This document shows, in pieces, positions 34,264 to 41,933 of a stretch of DNA of 64,000 bases. Within the stretch, counting starts at the first letter, position 1, and each line of letters starts with the position of its first letter. Location: contig NZ_LN909042.1 of the NCBI RefSeq assembly GCF_001486585.1, positions 186,001 through 250,000 of the forward strand, written 5' to 3'. A program made the position numbers and the translations under genes. The notes beneath the pieces are model-generated. The model was not told where the DNA came from, searched no databases, and worked only from the letters and a program-made list of their open reading frames with translations. Source of the DNA: Paenibacillus senegalimassiliensis (GTDB lineage Bacteria; Bacillota; Bacilli; Paenibacillales; Paenibacillaceae).

Positions 34264-34494
34264 TTATCTATTCTCCGATGTACGAACTCCCGTAGTATGA
34301 GATTCAGCCAGTCGTTGGAGTTCTTGTTTCAATTGGTCGTTTTGTGTCTTCAATTCATTAAGCTGCCCCTGAACGGCTTGTTCACTCTCCTTGTTCTTAC
34401 CATGATGCTGATGACCATGCCCCCCCTTCATCCCAAACATCATGAAAATCATCATAAGCGGGCACACCAGTAACGCGAGCCAGGACCATTCCAT
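34264..34494 (-). CDS. Small membrane protein with His-rich turn and coiled coil (DUF2933-like)
   Basis: A 76-residue protein: one helix (about 3-22, WLALLVCPLMMIFMMFGM), a HGHQHHG metal-binding-like stretch, then a coiled coil (about 40-62, LNELKTQNDQLKQELQRL). This resembles the DUF2933 family as I recall it. ATG 34494 with AAGGAG upstream is preferred to the longer open frame from 34539. It is first in the direction of the two-component genes and may belong to their operon. The role is unknown; metal binding is inference. Confidence 0.75.
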   Translation of the reverse strand: MEWSWLALLVCPLMMIFMMFGMKGGHGHQHHGKNKESEQAVQGQLNELKTQNDQLKQELQRLAESHTTGVRTSENR

Positions 34495-34695
34495 CGTTAT
34501 TCTCCTTTCGTTTATCTTAACTTTTGATAGGTTCATCATAGTCTCTAATTATGTAGAAACTTTGTGGTGGAGGCGTAAATTATATGAGTTTTTGCATACG
34601 TTGACGAATGTAAAAATAAGGATTATTATGTAAATATATATCGCAAAACTAGCAAAAGATGGTGTTATTTGGTGTCGTTTGGGGGTGATAATTAT

Positions 34696-36114
34696 TTGAT
34701 ATCCACTACCACGATTCGCGCAGAACTGGAAGACTACATTAAGAATAATGGGACAACCCTGCAGCGTTTTGCCGAAAGTTCTGGGGTAAATGTCGGAACA
34801 TTAAGCGGAATTATCAACGGCAACCGTCTGATTGCGATCAGTCAGCTTGACCGGGTAACCAAAGCGATGGGCCTTCCAGAGGGACACTTTTACAATTTGT
34901 ACGCCGAGGAATGCTCTACTCCGAACGCTCCGCATTGGCGGAGGATACGTCCCTTCTTGCTACGTTGCGCCGAGTTGCAGCAGCACGACTGCATCAAGCA
35001 GGTGTTATGCCGGTTGCTTGAAGACTTGAAGCAGGTTGCCAGCATCTTCGAAACCGCTGAAATGATGTATGAGCAAGGCTGGAAGGAAGCGGCGGTCATT
35101 CTCTATGAGAGTGTCATCGAGAGTGAGCGCTTCAGTCACTCTGAACGGCTGGCGATGAGCTACTATCGGATATTCCAAATCTATCAGAAAGATAGATTTA
35201 TAGGTTTTACCGCGGCGTTGCAATTTTTACCTTATCGGTATCGATTACCCGAGTACCTGGCGTTGGACGGATTATTAATGCTTATCGAGGTATACGCAGT
35301 CAGATTTAACTGGGTTGAAGTTGAGAACTATGCCGATGAATTAGCCCAGCTATCGTGGACTTTATATGAGAATAAGATATGGAAACAACCGGAATTCCAA
35401 TCAATACGTCCTCTAGTATTTTATTATGGTAAAGCCTATCTATATAAATCAGGTGCCTATGAGCTTCGAGGAATGTATGAGGAGTCCAGGAAGTGGATTG
35501 CCAAATATGCAGATTTATCCTGGTTTGAGGGCCTTGATGATGAGGGTAGAGCAGAGATTAAGATGTTGAAGATATTCGCAGAGGCTAATTACATGTGTGT
35601 TGATGTGAAGGCGGGCAACCGTTCAAGGATACCCGAATACGTTGCTTTTCTAAATTCACATCCAGATGAAATTGTTGAGGGACTAATTACTTTAGTCGAG
35701 TCTGCCAACAGACATGAATTTTATATTGATGATGTATTGTTGCGCTTTTCTACCCAGATTGAACAGTATAGACAAGTTGGCAGGGACAGTTGGATGGCTA
35801 GTAGGGAGGCAGATACAGTTAACTCAAAAGAGCCGCCCTATGTATTCCGTTATTCCTTGTTTTTTCAAAATTATGCTGTCTATCACTTTAGAAGAAATGC
35901 TGATACAGAGGGAATCAATAATCTTCTGGACAGCATGAAGATGTCTATCAAGTTGAGTAACAAATCTATACTTGCAAACACGATGGTTCTTTTTGAGCTT
36001 CACAGACAGTCTGCTTCCAAGCAGCAATATCAAGAATACAATAAAGTATGTAGAAAGGTGTGGGAACATGAAGAAGAAAATGTCTTGGGTGGTTTTGGGT
36101 ATGCTTACGTTTAG
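34696..36114 (+). CDS. AloR/AimR-like quorum-sensing regulator (RRNPP family)
   Basis: A 472-residue protein with an N-terminal XRE-type helix-turn-helix (about residues 14-60: TTLQRFAESSGVNVGTLSGI and following) and an all-helical, TPR-like C-terminal region of about 380 residues. The TTG start at 34696 is supported by GGGGGTGAT 7 bases upstream; GTG 34672 has no site. A signal-peptide-bearing small gene starts inside its last 47 bp, the hallmark arrangement of RRNPP receptor/peptide pairs. The size and organisation fit the AimR-like (Alo) receptors described in Paenibacillus, not PlcR. It probably binds DNA and changes state on re-imported mature peptide. The 3' half is clearly AT-rich. Confidence 0.82.
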   Translation: MISTTTIRAELEDYIKNNGTTLQRFAESSGVNVGTLSGIINGNRLIAISQLDRVTKAMGLPEGHFYNLYAEECSTPNAPHWRRIRPFLLRCAELQQHDCIKQVLCRLLEDLKQVASIFETAEMMYEQGWKEAAVILYESVIESERFSHSERLAMSYYRIFQIYQKDRFIGFTAALQFLPYRYRLPEYLALDGLLMLIEVYAVRFNWVEVENYADELAQLSWTLYENKIWKQPEFQSIRPLVFYYGKAYLYKSGAYELRGMYEESRKWIAKYADLSWFEGLDDEGRAEIKMLKIFAEANYMCVDVKAGNRSRIPEYVAFLNSHPDEIVEGLITLVESANRHEFYIDDVLLRFSTQIEQYRQVGRDSWMASREADTVNSKEPPYVFRYSLFFQNYAVYHFRRNADTEGINNLLDSMKMSIKLSNKSILANTMVLFELHRQSASKQQYQEYNKVCRKVWEHEEENVLGGFGYAYV

Positions 36115-36172
36115 TTTTTCCTTCGTTGCTGGTAATGGCTTTTTTACGACCTATTTCCATGGTTGGGGCTAG
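36068..36172 (+). CDS. AloP-like pre-pro signalling peptide (34 residues)
   Basis: ATG 36068 lies 6 bases after AAGGTG and overlaps the receptor gene by 47 bp in another frame. The product starts with MKKKMSW, a hydrophobic signal segment follows (VVLGMLTFSFSFVA, about residues 8-21), and the C-terminus is GNGFFTTYFHGWG. This matches exported pro-peptides of RRNPP systems: secreted, trimmed outside, re-imported by the oligopeptide permease, and bound by the receptor TPRs. The active signal is probably a 5-10 residue piece of the C-terminal 13 residues. A strong terminator follows 28 bp later. Confidence 0.82.
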   Translation: MKKKMSWVVLGMLTFSFSFVAGNGFFTTYFHGWG

Positions 36173-36199
36173 ATTTAAATAAACACCAAATATAATTTG

Positions 36200-36235
36200 A
36201 GGGACCCGCATATGCGGGTCCCTTGCTTTATTTTA
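36200..36235 (+). terminator. Terminator of the quorum-sensing pair
   Basis: The palindromic stem GGGACCCGCA / TGCGGGTCCC (36201-36222) is followed by TTGCTTTATTTTATTT. Confidence 0.88.
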
Positions 36236-36323
36236 TTTAAAATTGGAATTTTTTTGTTTTTGCAGTATGTTTCATTAGGCAATATTTGGCAACATCTTCT
36301 AATATATTCATAGGGTGATAGCT

Positions 36324-36509
36324 ATGAATAATACTGAGAAAATCAAAATTTGTATAGAAGCGGAAAGACAAAAGTTAAATCGATTAGCTCAAGTCTACGG
36401 GCTTCGGAGTAAGCGAGTCATTCATCAATCTGTCGTTCTGGACGGACTGATTAATCAGTACAATAAGGTCATGTATGCGGATATGAAGCTCAAGAAACCT
36501 ATCGCTTAA
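36324..36509 (+). CDS. Spo0E-like aspartyl-phosphate phosphatase
   Basis: A 61-residue two-helix protein (helix, GLRS turn, helix) with the pattern IEAERQKLNRLAQVYGL and VLDGLINQYN. Spo0E-family proteins dephosphorylate Spo0A-P and delay sporulation. The signature SQELD is changed to SVVLD here: the Ser and Asp are kept, the Gln-Glu pair is not. ATG 36324, 5 bases after TAGGGTGA, is preferred over the GTG at 36315. It lies directly downstream of the quorum-sensing pair behind a terminator, so it may be a target or simply a neighbour. Confidence 0.82.
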   Translation: MNNTEKIKICIEAERQKLNRLAQVYGLRSKRVIHQSVVLDGLINQYNKVMYADMKLKKPIA

Positions 36510-36542
36510 AGGGCGTTTCTTTGTCCTGTGGTCAATTCCTGA

Positions 36543-38123
36543 TTACCGGAATGAGGTGACCAATCCTTGCAATAGGATACGCACATCATATTGATATTGA
36601 TGGATGGGAGCGATGGGCTTCTGAACATCCAGCAGGCCATACACCGCCATGCGGGCTGCCCGGATGGAATACTCTTCGGTGAATACGACATCGTCCGGAA
36701 TCTCGCAGAATTGGCTGATGAACGCCAGATTGGTAGATCCATCCGGGATAACCTTGGGGCGGTCATCAATCAACCTTGGCAGGAACTGAGCCGTAATATA
36801 GGGCATCATACAAGGAATGCAATTAGCGGTAGACAAGATAGCATCCAAGTCTTTCTCGAAGTGAAGATGATGCAATAGCTCCGTTAAAATTTCTTCCCCG
36901 CTGCAATCCGACATTCTCTTCGGTACGTAGTCGCCAACCTTGTCAGGGAACAGTCCGTATCCCCAAAATACCTTTACGTGTTCAGGCTGGTTACGGAAAT
37001 GGGGCTGGTGTGCCAGAACGATGGACATGAGCCAACTGGAGTCTTTGAAGGTGACTAGAGCGCCGCTGCCAGCTTTATTGCGCGAGAAGGCCTCCATCAA
37101 GTCGAAGAAGCGAGAATCCTGGCAGGTCACGGTAAAAGACTCCCATTTCGATTCGTCGATATGATCGGCAAAGGTGGCGGGTTGACCAACTCCGGGTTGC
37201 TTAGCGGCTATGCGTTCCCAAAGCTCCCAGGAGCTACCCTTGCCGAGCAATTGGGGAGGTGTTGTCATGGAACCCAGGCTGGAGCTTTCTGTCATCGAAC
37301 CGTTCGTGATCAGCACGAGATCGCCTTCCGCTATATCCAGAGTGGCAGGTGTCCCATCCTGAATCATATGCATTCGCGTGACGGTAATTCCGTCTCCCTC
37401 CTTGAAATCGAGGTCCGTGACGGTACACTTGAGCGAGAAATCTACGCCGTGATCTTCGAGATAACGATATAGCGGCACAATAATTGAATCATATTGATTG
37501 TAAGGCGTGCGTGTCACGCCCTCCAGCGTTTGAATGCGGGGGAACTCATGCATGAAGCGCAGCATATATCTTTTCAATTCCACGGCACTGTGCCACGGTT
37601 GAAAGGCAAAGGTAGTTGCCCACATGTACCAGAAGTTCGTTTCGAAGAAGTGAGGGCCAAACCAGTCGTGGATGCGCGCTTTGCCGAGCTTCTCTTCCGG
37701 CGTCATAACCAATTTGGCCATCGCTAGCCGATCCGCCGTATCAAAGCCCATTGAGGTGACATCCTCCACTTGGCCATGCTTGTTCACCAGCCGGGCGTTG
37801 GAGTGGGTGGGATGGGCAGTATCGAAAGCGACAATCTCATCACGCACCGATTGGCCAGGATGGTCGAGCGAAGGGATAGAACTCAGCAAATCCCAGGTGT
37901 TCTCGTAGGCCTCATCATTGAGCATTCGTCCGCCTCTAATGACGTACCCCTGTCTTTCGTCTCCGGCGCCATCGTTGCTGCCCCCAAGGACGTGCATTTC
38001 CTCCAGCACGTGAATTTGCTCCCCCGGAAAGTCACAATCTCTCACCAAAAATGCTGCACCTGCCAGTGAAGCGAGCCCTCCGCCCACAAAATAAACCTGT
38101 TTCCCGCTATAATCTGTTGACAT
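36543..38123 (-). CDS. Oleate hydratase family protein (myosin-cross-reactive antigen)
   Basis: A 526-residue FAD enzyme that hydrates cis-9 double bonds of free fatty acids (oleate to 10-hydroxystearate), protecting against host or plant antimicrobial fatty acids. The Rossmann motif VYFVGGGLASLAGAAFLVRD is at the N-terminus; HVLGGSNDGAGD and RGGRMLNDEAYENTWDL are family blocks. It is shorter than the roughly 590-residue OhyA of staphylococci. ATG 38123 with GGGGAGG 8 bases upstream is preferred over ATG 38129, which is too close. A TetR regulator gene is upstream on the same strand and may control it. Substrate is inferred. Confidence 0.92.
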   Translation of the reverse strand: MSTDYSGKQVYFVGGGLASLAGAAFLVRDCDFPGEQIHVLEEMHVLGGSNDGAGDERQGYVIRGGRMLNDEAYENTWDLLSSIPSLDHPGQSVRDEIVAFDTAHPTHSNARLVNKHGQVEDVTSMGFDTADRLAMAKLVMTPEEKLGKARIHDWFGPHFFETNFWYMWATTFAFQPWHSAVELKRYMLRFMHEFPRIQTLEGVTRTPYNQYDSIIVPLYRYLEDHGVDFSLKCTVTDLDFKEGDGITVTRMHMIQDGTPATLDIAEGDLVLITNGSMTESSSLGSMTTPPQLLGKGSSWELWERIAAKQPGVGQPATFADHIDESKWESFTVTCQDSRFFDLMEAFSRNKAGSGALVTFKDSSWLMSIVLAHQPHFRNQPEHVKVFWGYGLFPDKVGDYVPKRMSDCSGEEILTELLHHLHFEKDLDAILSTANCIPCMMPYITAQFLPRLIDDRPKVIPDGSTNLAFISQFCEIPDDVVFTEEYSIRAARMAVYGLLDVQKPIAPIHQYQYDVRILLQGLVTSFR

Positions 38124-38228
38124 TACCATAGCCTCCCCTAAGAAAATTGGTCCAAGTAGGAACATCTTCAAGGTACTCCCTTTCTTATGAGGCGGGTATC
38201 ATCAATAACGGCCTGCTGTCCTATAATT

Positions 38229-38250
38229 GGACATTTGCGAACAATTGTCC
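38229..38250. promoter_or_regulatory. Imperfect palindrome upstream of the oleate hydratase gene
   Basis: GGACA (38229-38233) and TGTCC (38246-38250) flank a partly symmetric centre TTTGCGAACAAT, about 105 bp upstream of the oleate hydratase start. Possible TetR operator; weak evidence. Confidence 0.35.
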
Positions 38251-38323
38251 GGCTTTCCGACGAGAAGGGCCATATTTCGCGGAAGGGGGAGCGCTCTGTA
38301 TCAAGTTCGGATTTGCTTTTGCC

Positions 38324-38908
38324 TTATGGCAGCAGCTTGGTGTTGGGACTATGCTCGTATCGGAGCAAAGCCCGCTCGAAATGACCTTCCAGCAGCTTGC
38401 TTAATTTTCTCACGATGCTGTCCGGTGGTTCCTTCATTCCCTCCAGCAGCCATTGAATGACCAGTCCGGTGAAGGCCAGGGTATAGAAATTAGCCAGAAA
38501 ACGCTTGTCTTCCTCTGCCACCTGCATCCCGCAGGACAACTCCTGGACAACACCCATAATTAACGGGTTAGCTACGGCATACAGATAAGAATCAAGGTGA
38601 CTTCTGCCTAAGGAATGGAGTGTGTTCAGGCAGAAGGCCCGGTTCTCCTGAATGTACTCAAATATTTTGAGAAATCCGTTGGTCCAGGTGTAGTAGCTGT
38701 GATCCCCGGCGATGGCATCCACGGCTTCCGTCTGGTAAATCCAGCCGAGCAAATCATAGATATCCTGGAAATGATAATAGAACGTTTTCCGATTTAACTG
38801 ACAATCAGTCACGATGTGCTTGACAGTAATTTTATTCAGGGGTAACTCGTTCATCAGCTTCTTCAAGGAGGTAGCTAGCGCCCTCTGGGTAAGGCGAGAA
38901 TTGGACAA
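38324..38908 (-). CDS. TetR-family regulator (DhaS/YcnC-like) next to oleate hydratase
   Basis: A 194-residue TetR-type regulator. The DNA-binding domain reads TQRALATSLKKLM then ITVKHIVTDCQLNRKTFYYHF, the variant with Y-Y-H-F seen in TetR_C_8 proteins such as DhaS. The start is uncertain: TTG 38908 has AGGTGAT 5 bases upstream and gives the normal N-terminal length, while ATG 38935 has only a closely spaced GGAAG. It lies 200 bp upstream of the oleate hydratase on the same strand, so fatty-acid-responsive repression of that gene is a reasonable guess. Confidence 0.85.
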   Translation of the reverse strand: MSNSRLTQRALATSLKKLMNELPLNKITVKHIVTDCQLNRKTFYYHFQDIYDLLGWIYQTEAVDAIAGDHSYYTWTNGFLKIFEYIQENRAFCLNTLHSLGRSHLDSYLYAVANPLIMGVVQELSCGMQVAEEDKRFLANFYTLAFTGLVIQWLLEGMKEPPDSIVRKLSKLLEGHFERALLRYEHSPNTKLLP

Positions 38909-38983
38909 TAGAATCACCTGCCTGACAGAATACATTTTCTTCCACAATACTTCCTTTATTATACGCGTAAGGGAGGGGCTTCA

Positions 38984-39027
38984 CAAAAAAACAGCAGGTC
39001 CCAAGGGCTTGCTCAGGGACCTACTGT
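38984..39027 (-). terminator. Terminator after the TolC-like gene
   Basis: On the minus strand CAGTAGGTCCC pairs with GGGACCTGCTG and is followed by seven Ts. Confidence 0.88.
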
Positions 39028-39067
39028 AATGCTTAGTGGCATATGATTGCTCTAAGTGGTGTGCTCT

Positions 39068-40405
39068 TTAGTTAATTAGGCCTTTTTCCATAGCGGCTAC
39101 AGCTTCACTTGCGAGGAACACCTGCAAACGGGTTAAATCCAGTGCAAGCTCCTGTTGGGTAAGCAGGAAGCCGTATTTATCAAAGTCATAACGTGAGACA
39201 AACCCGCTCTTAAAGCGTGTCTGCATATTGTTGAAGTCAATTTCGGTATCCGCCAGATCTTTTTCCGCACTTTGGTAGGCTTTGTAGGCTGTATCGGCCC
39301 CGCTGTACGTGGCGCTGATCTTCTTGCTTAGCTCAACTTTTGTTTGCTCGGCCTGACGGTTGGCAATACGAACCATTGTATACAAATAATCCTGCTCATG
39401 ATCGTTGGCCGCGTTGGTGTGGTTCTCCTGGGTATTGGCCAGCACGACCGCATTCCACTGTTGCTTCATATCATAGGAGCTGCGCAAAATATCCTCCGTA
39501 TTTTTACGGGTGGTTGCCTTCGGAGTATAGGCGATGTCGGCCAAGGTGATGTTCGGGTCATAGACTAGCCCCAAATCAAAGCAGAGCTGCAGCAGCGCAA
39601 GCTGGTAGTTATCTCTCAGCGTATCAAGCTGCTCCTCCTGATCGCGTACCTGACGCTGGGCCAGCATGACCGCTTCTTCCGTTCCCATCGCATATTCTTT
39701 AAAAGTCACCGCTTTGTTGTAATCCGCCTTCACGATGTCCAGATATTCCTCAGTCAGCCTGGTTTGCTTATTCAGCGACAAGAGCTGTACATATTGCGAG
39801 GTGATTTGCAGCTTAACCCCGGTCTTGGCCTTCTCCATATCAATCAGCGTATTAGATTGCTCGGTATTAAGCTGATCTAGGGCCAATTCAAGCTGCTGGC
39901 GTTGACTGGCCATTTGCTTGTTCAGTGCCCCGGCAATGCCGGCCAGGCCATCGAGAGCCCCGTTGACGGCTGTGTTGGTGATGGCATCAGAAACAAGCCA
40001 AGGTGACGCTGGATCAACGGCTCCATCATTAGGAATACCATAGGCTTCCATCATCTCTTCCGGAGTCGCGGGCAATCTATCCGAAGGAATCGTAATAACA
40101 GCCCCATCCAATCCCTTCTTCTGTTCCTCCAGGCTATCCTCGTTCTGTCTCAGCGCAGTAAGCTTCATATCCAGCAAGGATAAATTATAGGAATTATTGA
40201 GTGCCAATTTTAATACAGTATCTAGGTCCAAGTGTTTCAACGATTGCAATCTTCCCGATTCTACGAATGAATCCTTAAGCTCTTTACCAGTCTCGGCATT
40301 TCTTCCTGATCTCGTGGTATTATCGCCATCAGCGGCATAGGCCGAAATTGGACTGCTCGCCAATAATATTAGTGAAAGGATAACCCCCACTGCTTTCTTC
40401 CCCAC
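39068..40405 (-). CDS. TolC-family (outer membrane efflux protein-like) secreted protein
   Basis: A 445-residue exported protein: signal peptide (cleavage near AYA, residues 22-24), then long helical, coiled-coil-rich sequence with LDTVLKLALNNSYNLSLLDMKL and a later repeat of the same type (TRFKSGFVSRYDFDKYGFLL), the internal duplication typical of TolC-family proteins. A GTG start with GGGAGGAAG upstream is used. It is divergent from an adaptor/RND pump pair. In a Gram-positive cell there is no outer membrane, so it may act as a cell-wall-spanning conduit or a periplasm-like scaffold; this is inference. Confidence 0.85.
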   Translation of the reverse strand: MGKKAVGVILSLILLASSPISAYAADGDNTTRSGRNAETGKELKDSFVESGRLQSLKHLDLDTVLKLALNNSYNLSLLDMKLTALRQNEDSLEEQKKGLDGAVITIPSDRLPATPEEMMEAYGIPNDGAVDPASPWLVSDAITNTAVNGALDGLAGIAGALNKQMASQRQQLELALDQLNTEQSNTLIDMEKAKTGVKLQITSQYVQLLSLNKQTRLTEEYLDIVKADYNKAVTFKEYAMGTEEAVMLAQRQVRDQEEQLDTLRDNYQLALLQLCFDLGLVYDPNITLADIAYTPKATTRKNTEDILRSSYDMKQQWNAVVLANTQENHTNAANDHEQDYLYTMVRIANRQAEQTKVELSKKISATYSGADTAYKAYQSAEKDLADTEIDFNNMQTRFKSGFVSRYDFDKYGFLLTQQELALDLTRLQVFLASEAVAAMEKGLIN

Positions 40406-40532
40406 GGTTCTTCCTCCCTTATCTCCATGTTCTCTCAGGTCAACATGCTAACACAGAGTTGCAAGTGAAATCAATCAGAAGTACCTGCGCTTGACAACCG
40501 CATTGTAGCTGGGTTACTTTGAAGTTAAAAAA

Positions 40533-40548
40533 AATACTGATGAGTATT
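40533..40548. promoter_or_regulatory. 16-bp operator-like palindrome in the divergent efflux promoter
   Basis: AATACT-GATG-AGTATT is a perfect inverted repeat just before the adaptor ribosome site (GGGAGGAG) and between the two divergent efflux units. It is a candidate site for the TetR regulator encoded after the pump. Confidence 0.55.
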
Positions 40549-40568
40549 ATGGGAGGAGAATTATCCTG

Positions 40569-41933
40569 ATGAAGGGACGTTTTTTATGGCTAAGCATGAC
40601 GGCGTTACTGACGTTGTCTTTAGCCGCATGTTCTTCGGGAAATGCTGGAGAGAATGCTGCGTCTGAAAATGAGGCGGCCGTGGTTGAGGTGCTGAACTTA
40701 AAGAGCGAGTCTCTGGAGGCAGAATATACATTGTCGGGTACACTACAGCCTACCAATTCCGCTACAGTCACGTTCCAGGCTGCGGGTGAAGTGAAGCAAA
40801 GCTTGGTTGAGGTGGGCGATCAGGTCCAGGCTGGGGATGTTTTGGCTATCCTGGATAGCGAGCCGAGTCGTTTGCAATTGGAACAAGCCCAGAGTGGGGT
40901 GGCGCAGGCTCAGGGCCAATTAAGTGCGGCCAAGGCCGGGCTGGCCTCTGCGGAAGCACAGGTTCGCAGTGCTCAATCTAATGTGGATGCTGTGGAGAAG
41001 GGAGCTTCTGAACAGCAACGGGCTCTCGTAGAGAACCAAGTGAAGCAAGCAGAGGATGCTTATACCAAAGTGAAAGCAGATACCGATCGGTTCCAGAAAT
41101 TATACGCCGAAGGCCTGATTTCCATGGATGATTATGAAAAAACGCAAATTCAGCTTAAAAATACAGAAAACGCGCTGGACAGCGCTAAGAAACAATTAGA
41201 GGAAGTGACCAACGGGGCTACCGCAGAGCAGCGTGCAGGTGCCAAGTCCATGCTGGATCAGGCCAAGGCTGGCAAGGAGGCAGCGCAGGCTACCGCAGCG
41301 CAAGCAGAGGCAGGGTACAAGTATGCCCAGCTTACTCGCGAGCAAGCAGAACTGGGCCTGTCCAAGACGAAGCTTACCGCAACTGTCTCCGGTACGGTAT
41401 TAGAGAAGATGGTGGTCGTAGGTCAGGCTACCGGGGCGGGCTCCCCGGCGTTCACCATTGGAGAAACCAAGGTATTGAAAGTGTATCTGTCCGTTCCTGA
41501 CCGGGAGATCTCCTCCTGGAAAGCAGGGCAGCAGGTGGACTTGGCGTTGGGCGATGAGACGCGGACGGGAACCGTTGATCTGGTTCATCCACGGACCAAT
41601 GCCGGAACAGGGTCTATCTCTGTTGAGGTTAGCGTGCCTAATCCGAACAAGGACTGGTTGGCTGGACAAGTGGTGAAGGCTGGACTTCAGGTGTCAGGGG
41701 AGCAGGCTATTCTTGTGCCTGCCGAGGCTGTCATCAGCAACGGTCAGGAGCCTTACGTCTTTCGTGTAATCGACGGTAAGTCCGTCAAGACTCCAGTTGA
41801 ATTGGGGGCCGAGATCCGCAACAACCGCTTCCGCATTGTATCCGGCCTGCAGGCAGGGGATACCATCGTAAGCGTGGGGGCAGAAGGGCTGTTTGACGGC
41901 TATGCCGTAACGACGGCGGAGGCTGTTCAATGA
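40569..41933 (+). CDS. RND efflux adaptor lipoprotein (membrane fusion protein)
   Basis: A 454-residue HlyD/AcrA-type adaptor. The lipobox LAAC gives lipidation at Cys20. A split lipoyl domain brackets a very long Ala/Gln/Glu-rich coiled-coil hairpin (about residues 95-265, with an AQAQGQLSAAKAGLASAEAQ-type pattern), followed by beta-barrel and membrane-proximal domains. It links the downstream RND pump to a conduit. Its stop overlaps the pump start by 4 bp. GGAGGAG is 11 bases upstream of the ATG. Confidence 0.93.
   Translation: MKGRFLWLSMTALLTLSLAACSSGNAGENAASENEAAVVEVLNLKSESLEAEYTLSGTLQPTNSATVTFQAAGEVKQSLVEVGDQVQAGDVLAILDSEPSRLQLEQAQSGVAQAQGQLSAAKAGLASAEAQVRSAQSNVDAVEKGASEQQRALVENQVKQAEDAYTKVKADTDRFQKLYAEGLISMDDYEKTQIQLKNTENALDSAKKQLEEVTNGATAEQRAGAKSMLDQAKAGKEAAQATAAQAEAGYKYAQLTREQAELGLSKTKLTATVSGTVLEKMVVVGQATGAGSPAFTIGETKVLKVYLSVPDREISSWKAGQQVDLALGDETRTGTVDLVHPRTNAGTGSISVEVSVPNPNKDWLAGQVVKAGLQVSGEQAILVPAEAVISNGQEPYVFRVIDGKSVKTPVELGAEIRNNRFRIVSGLQAGDTIVSVGAEGLFDGYAVTTAEAVQ

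Noticed and set aside
35972-36067. Upstream extension of the signal-peptide frame within the receptor gene
   Set aside because: No ribosome site upstream and the extension would put the signal peptide internally; ATG 36068 with AAGGTG is far better.
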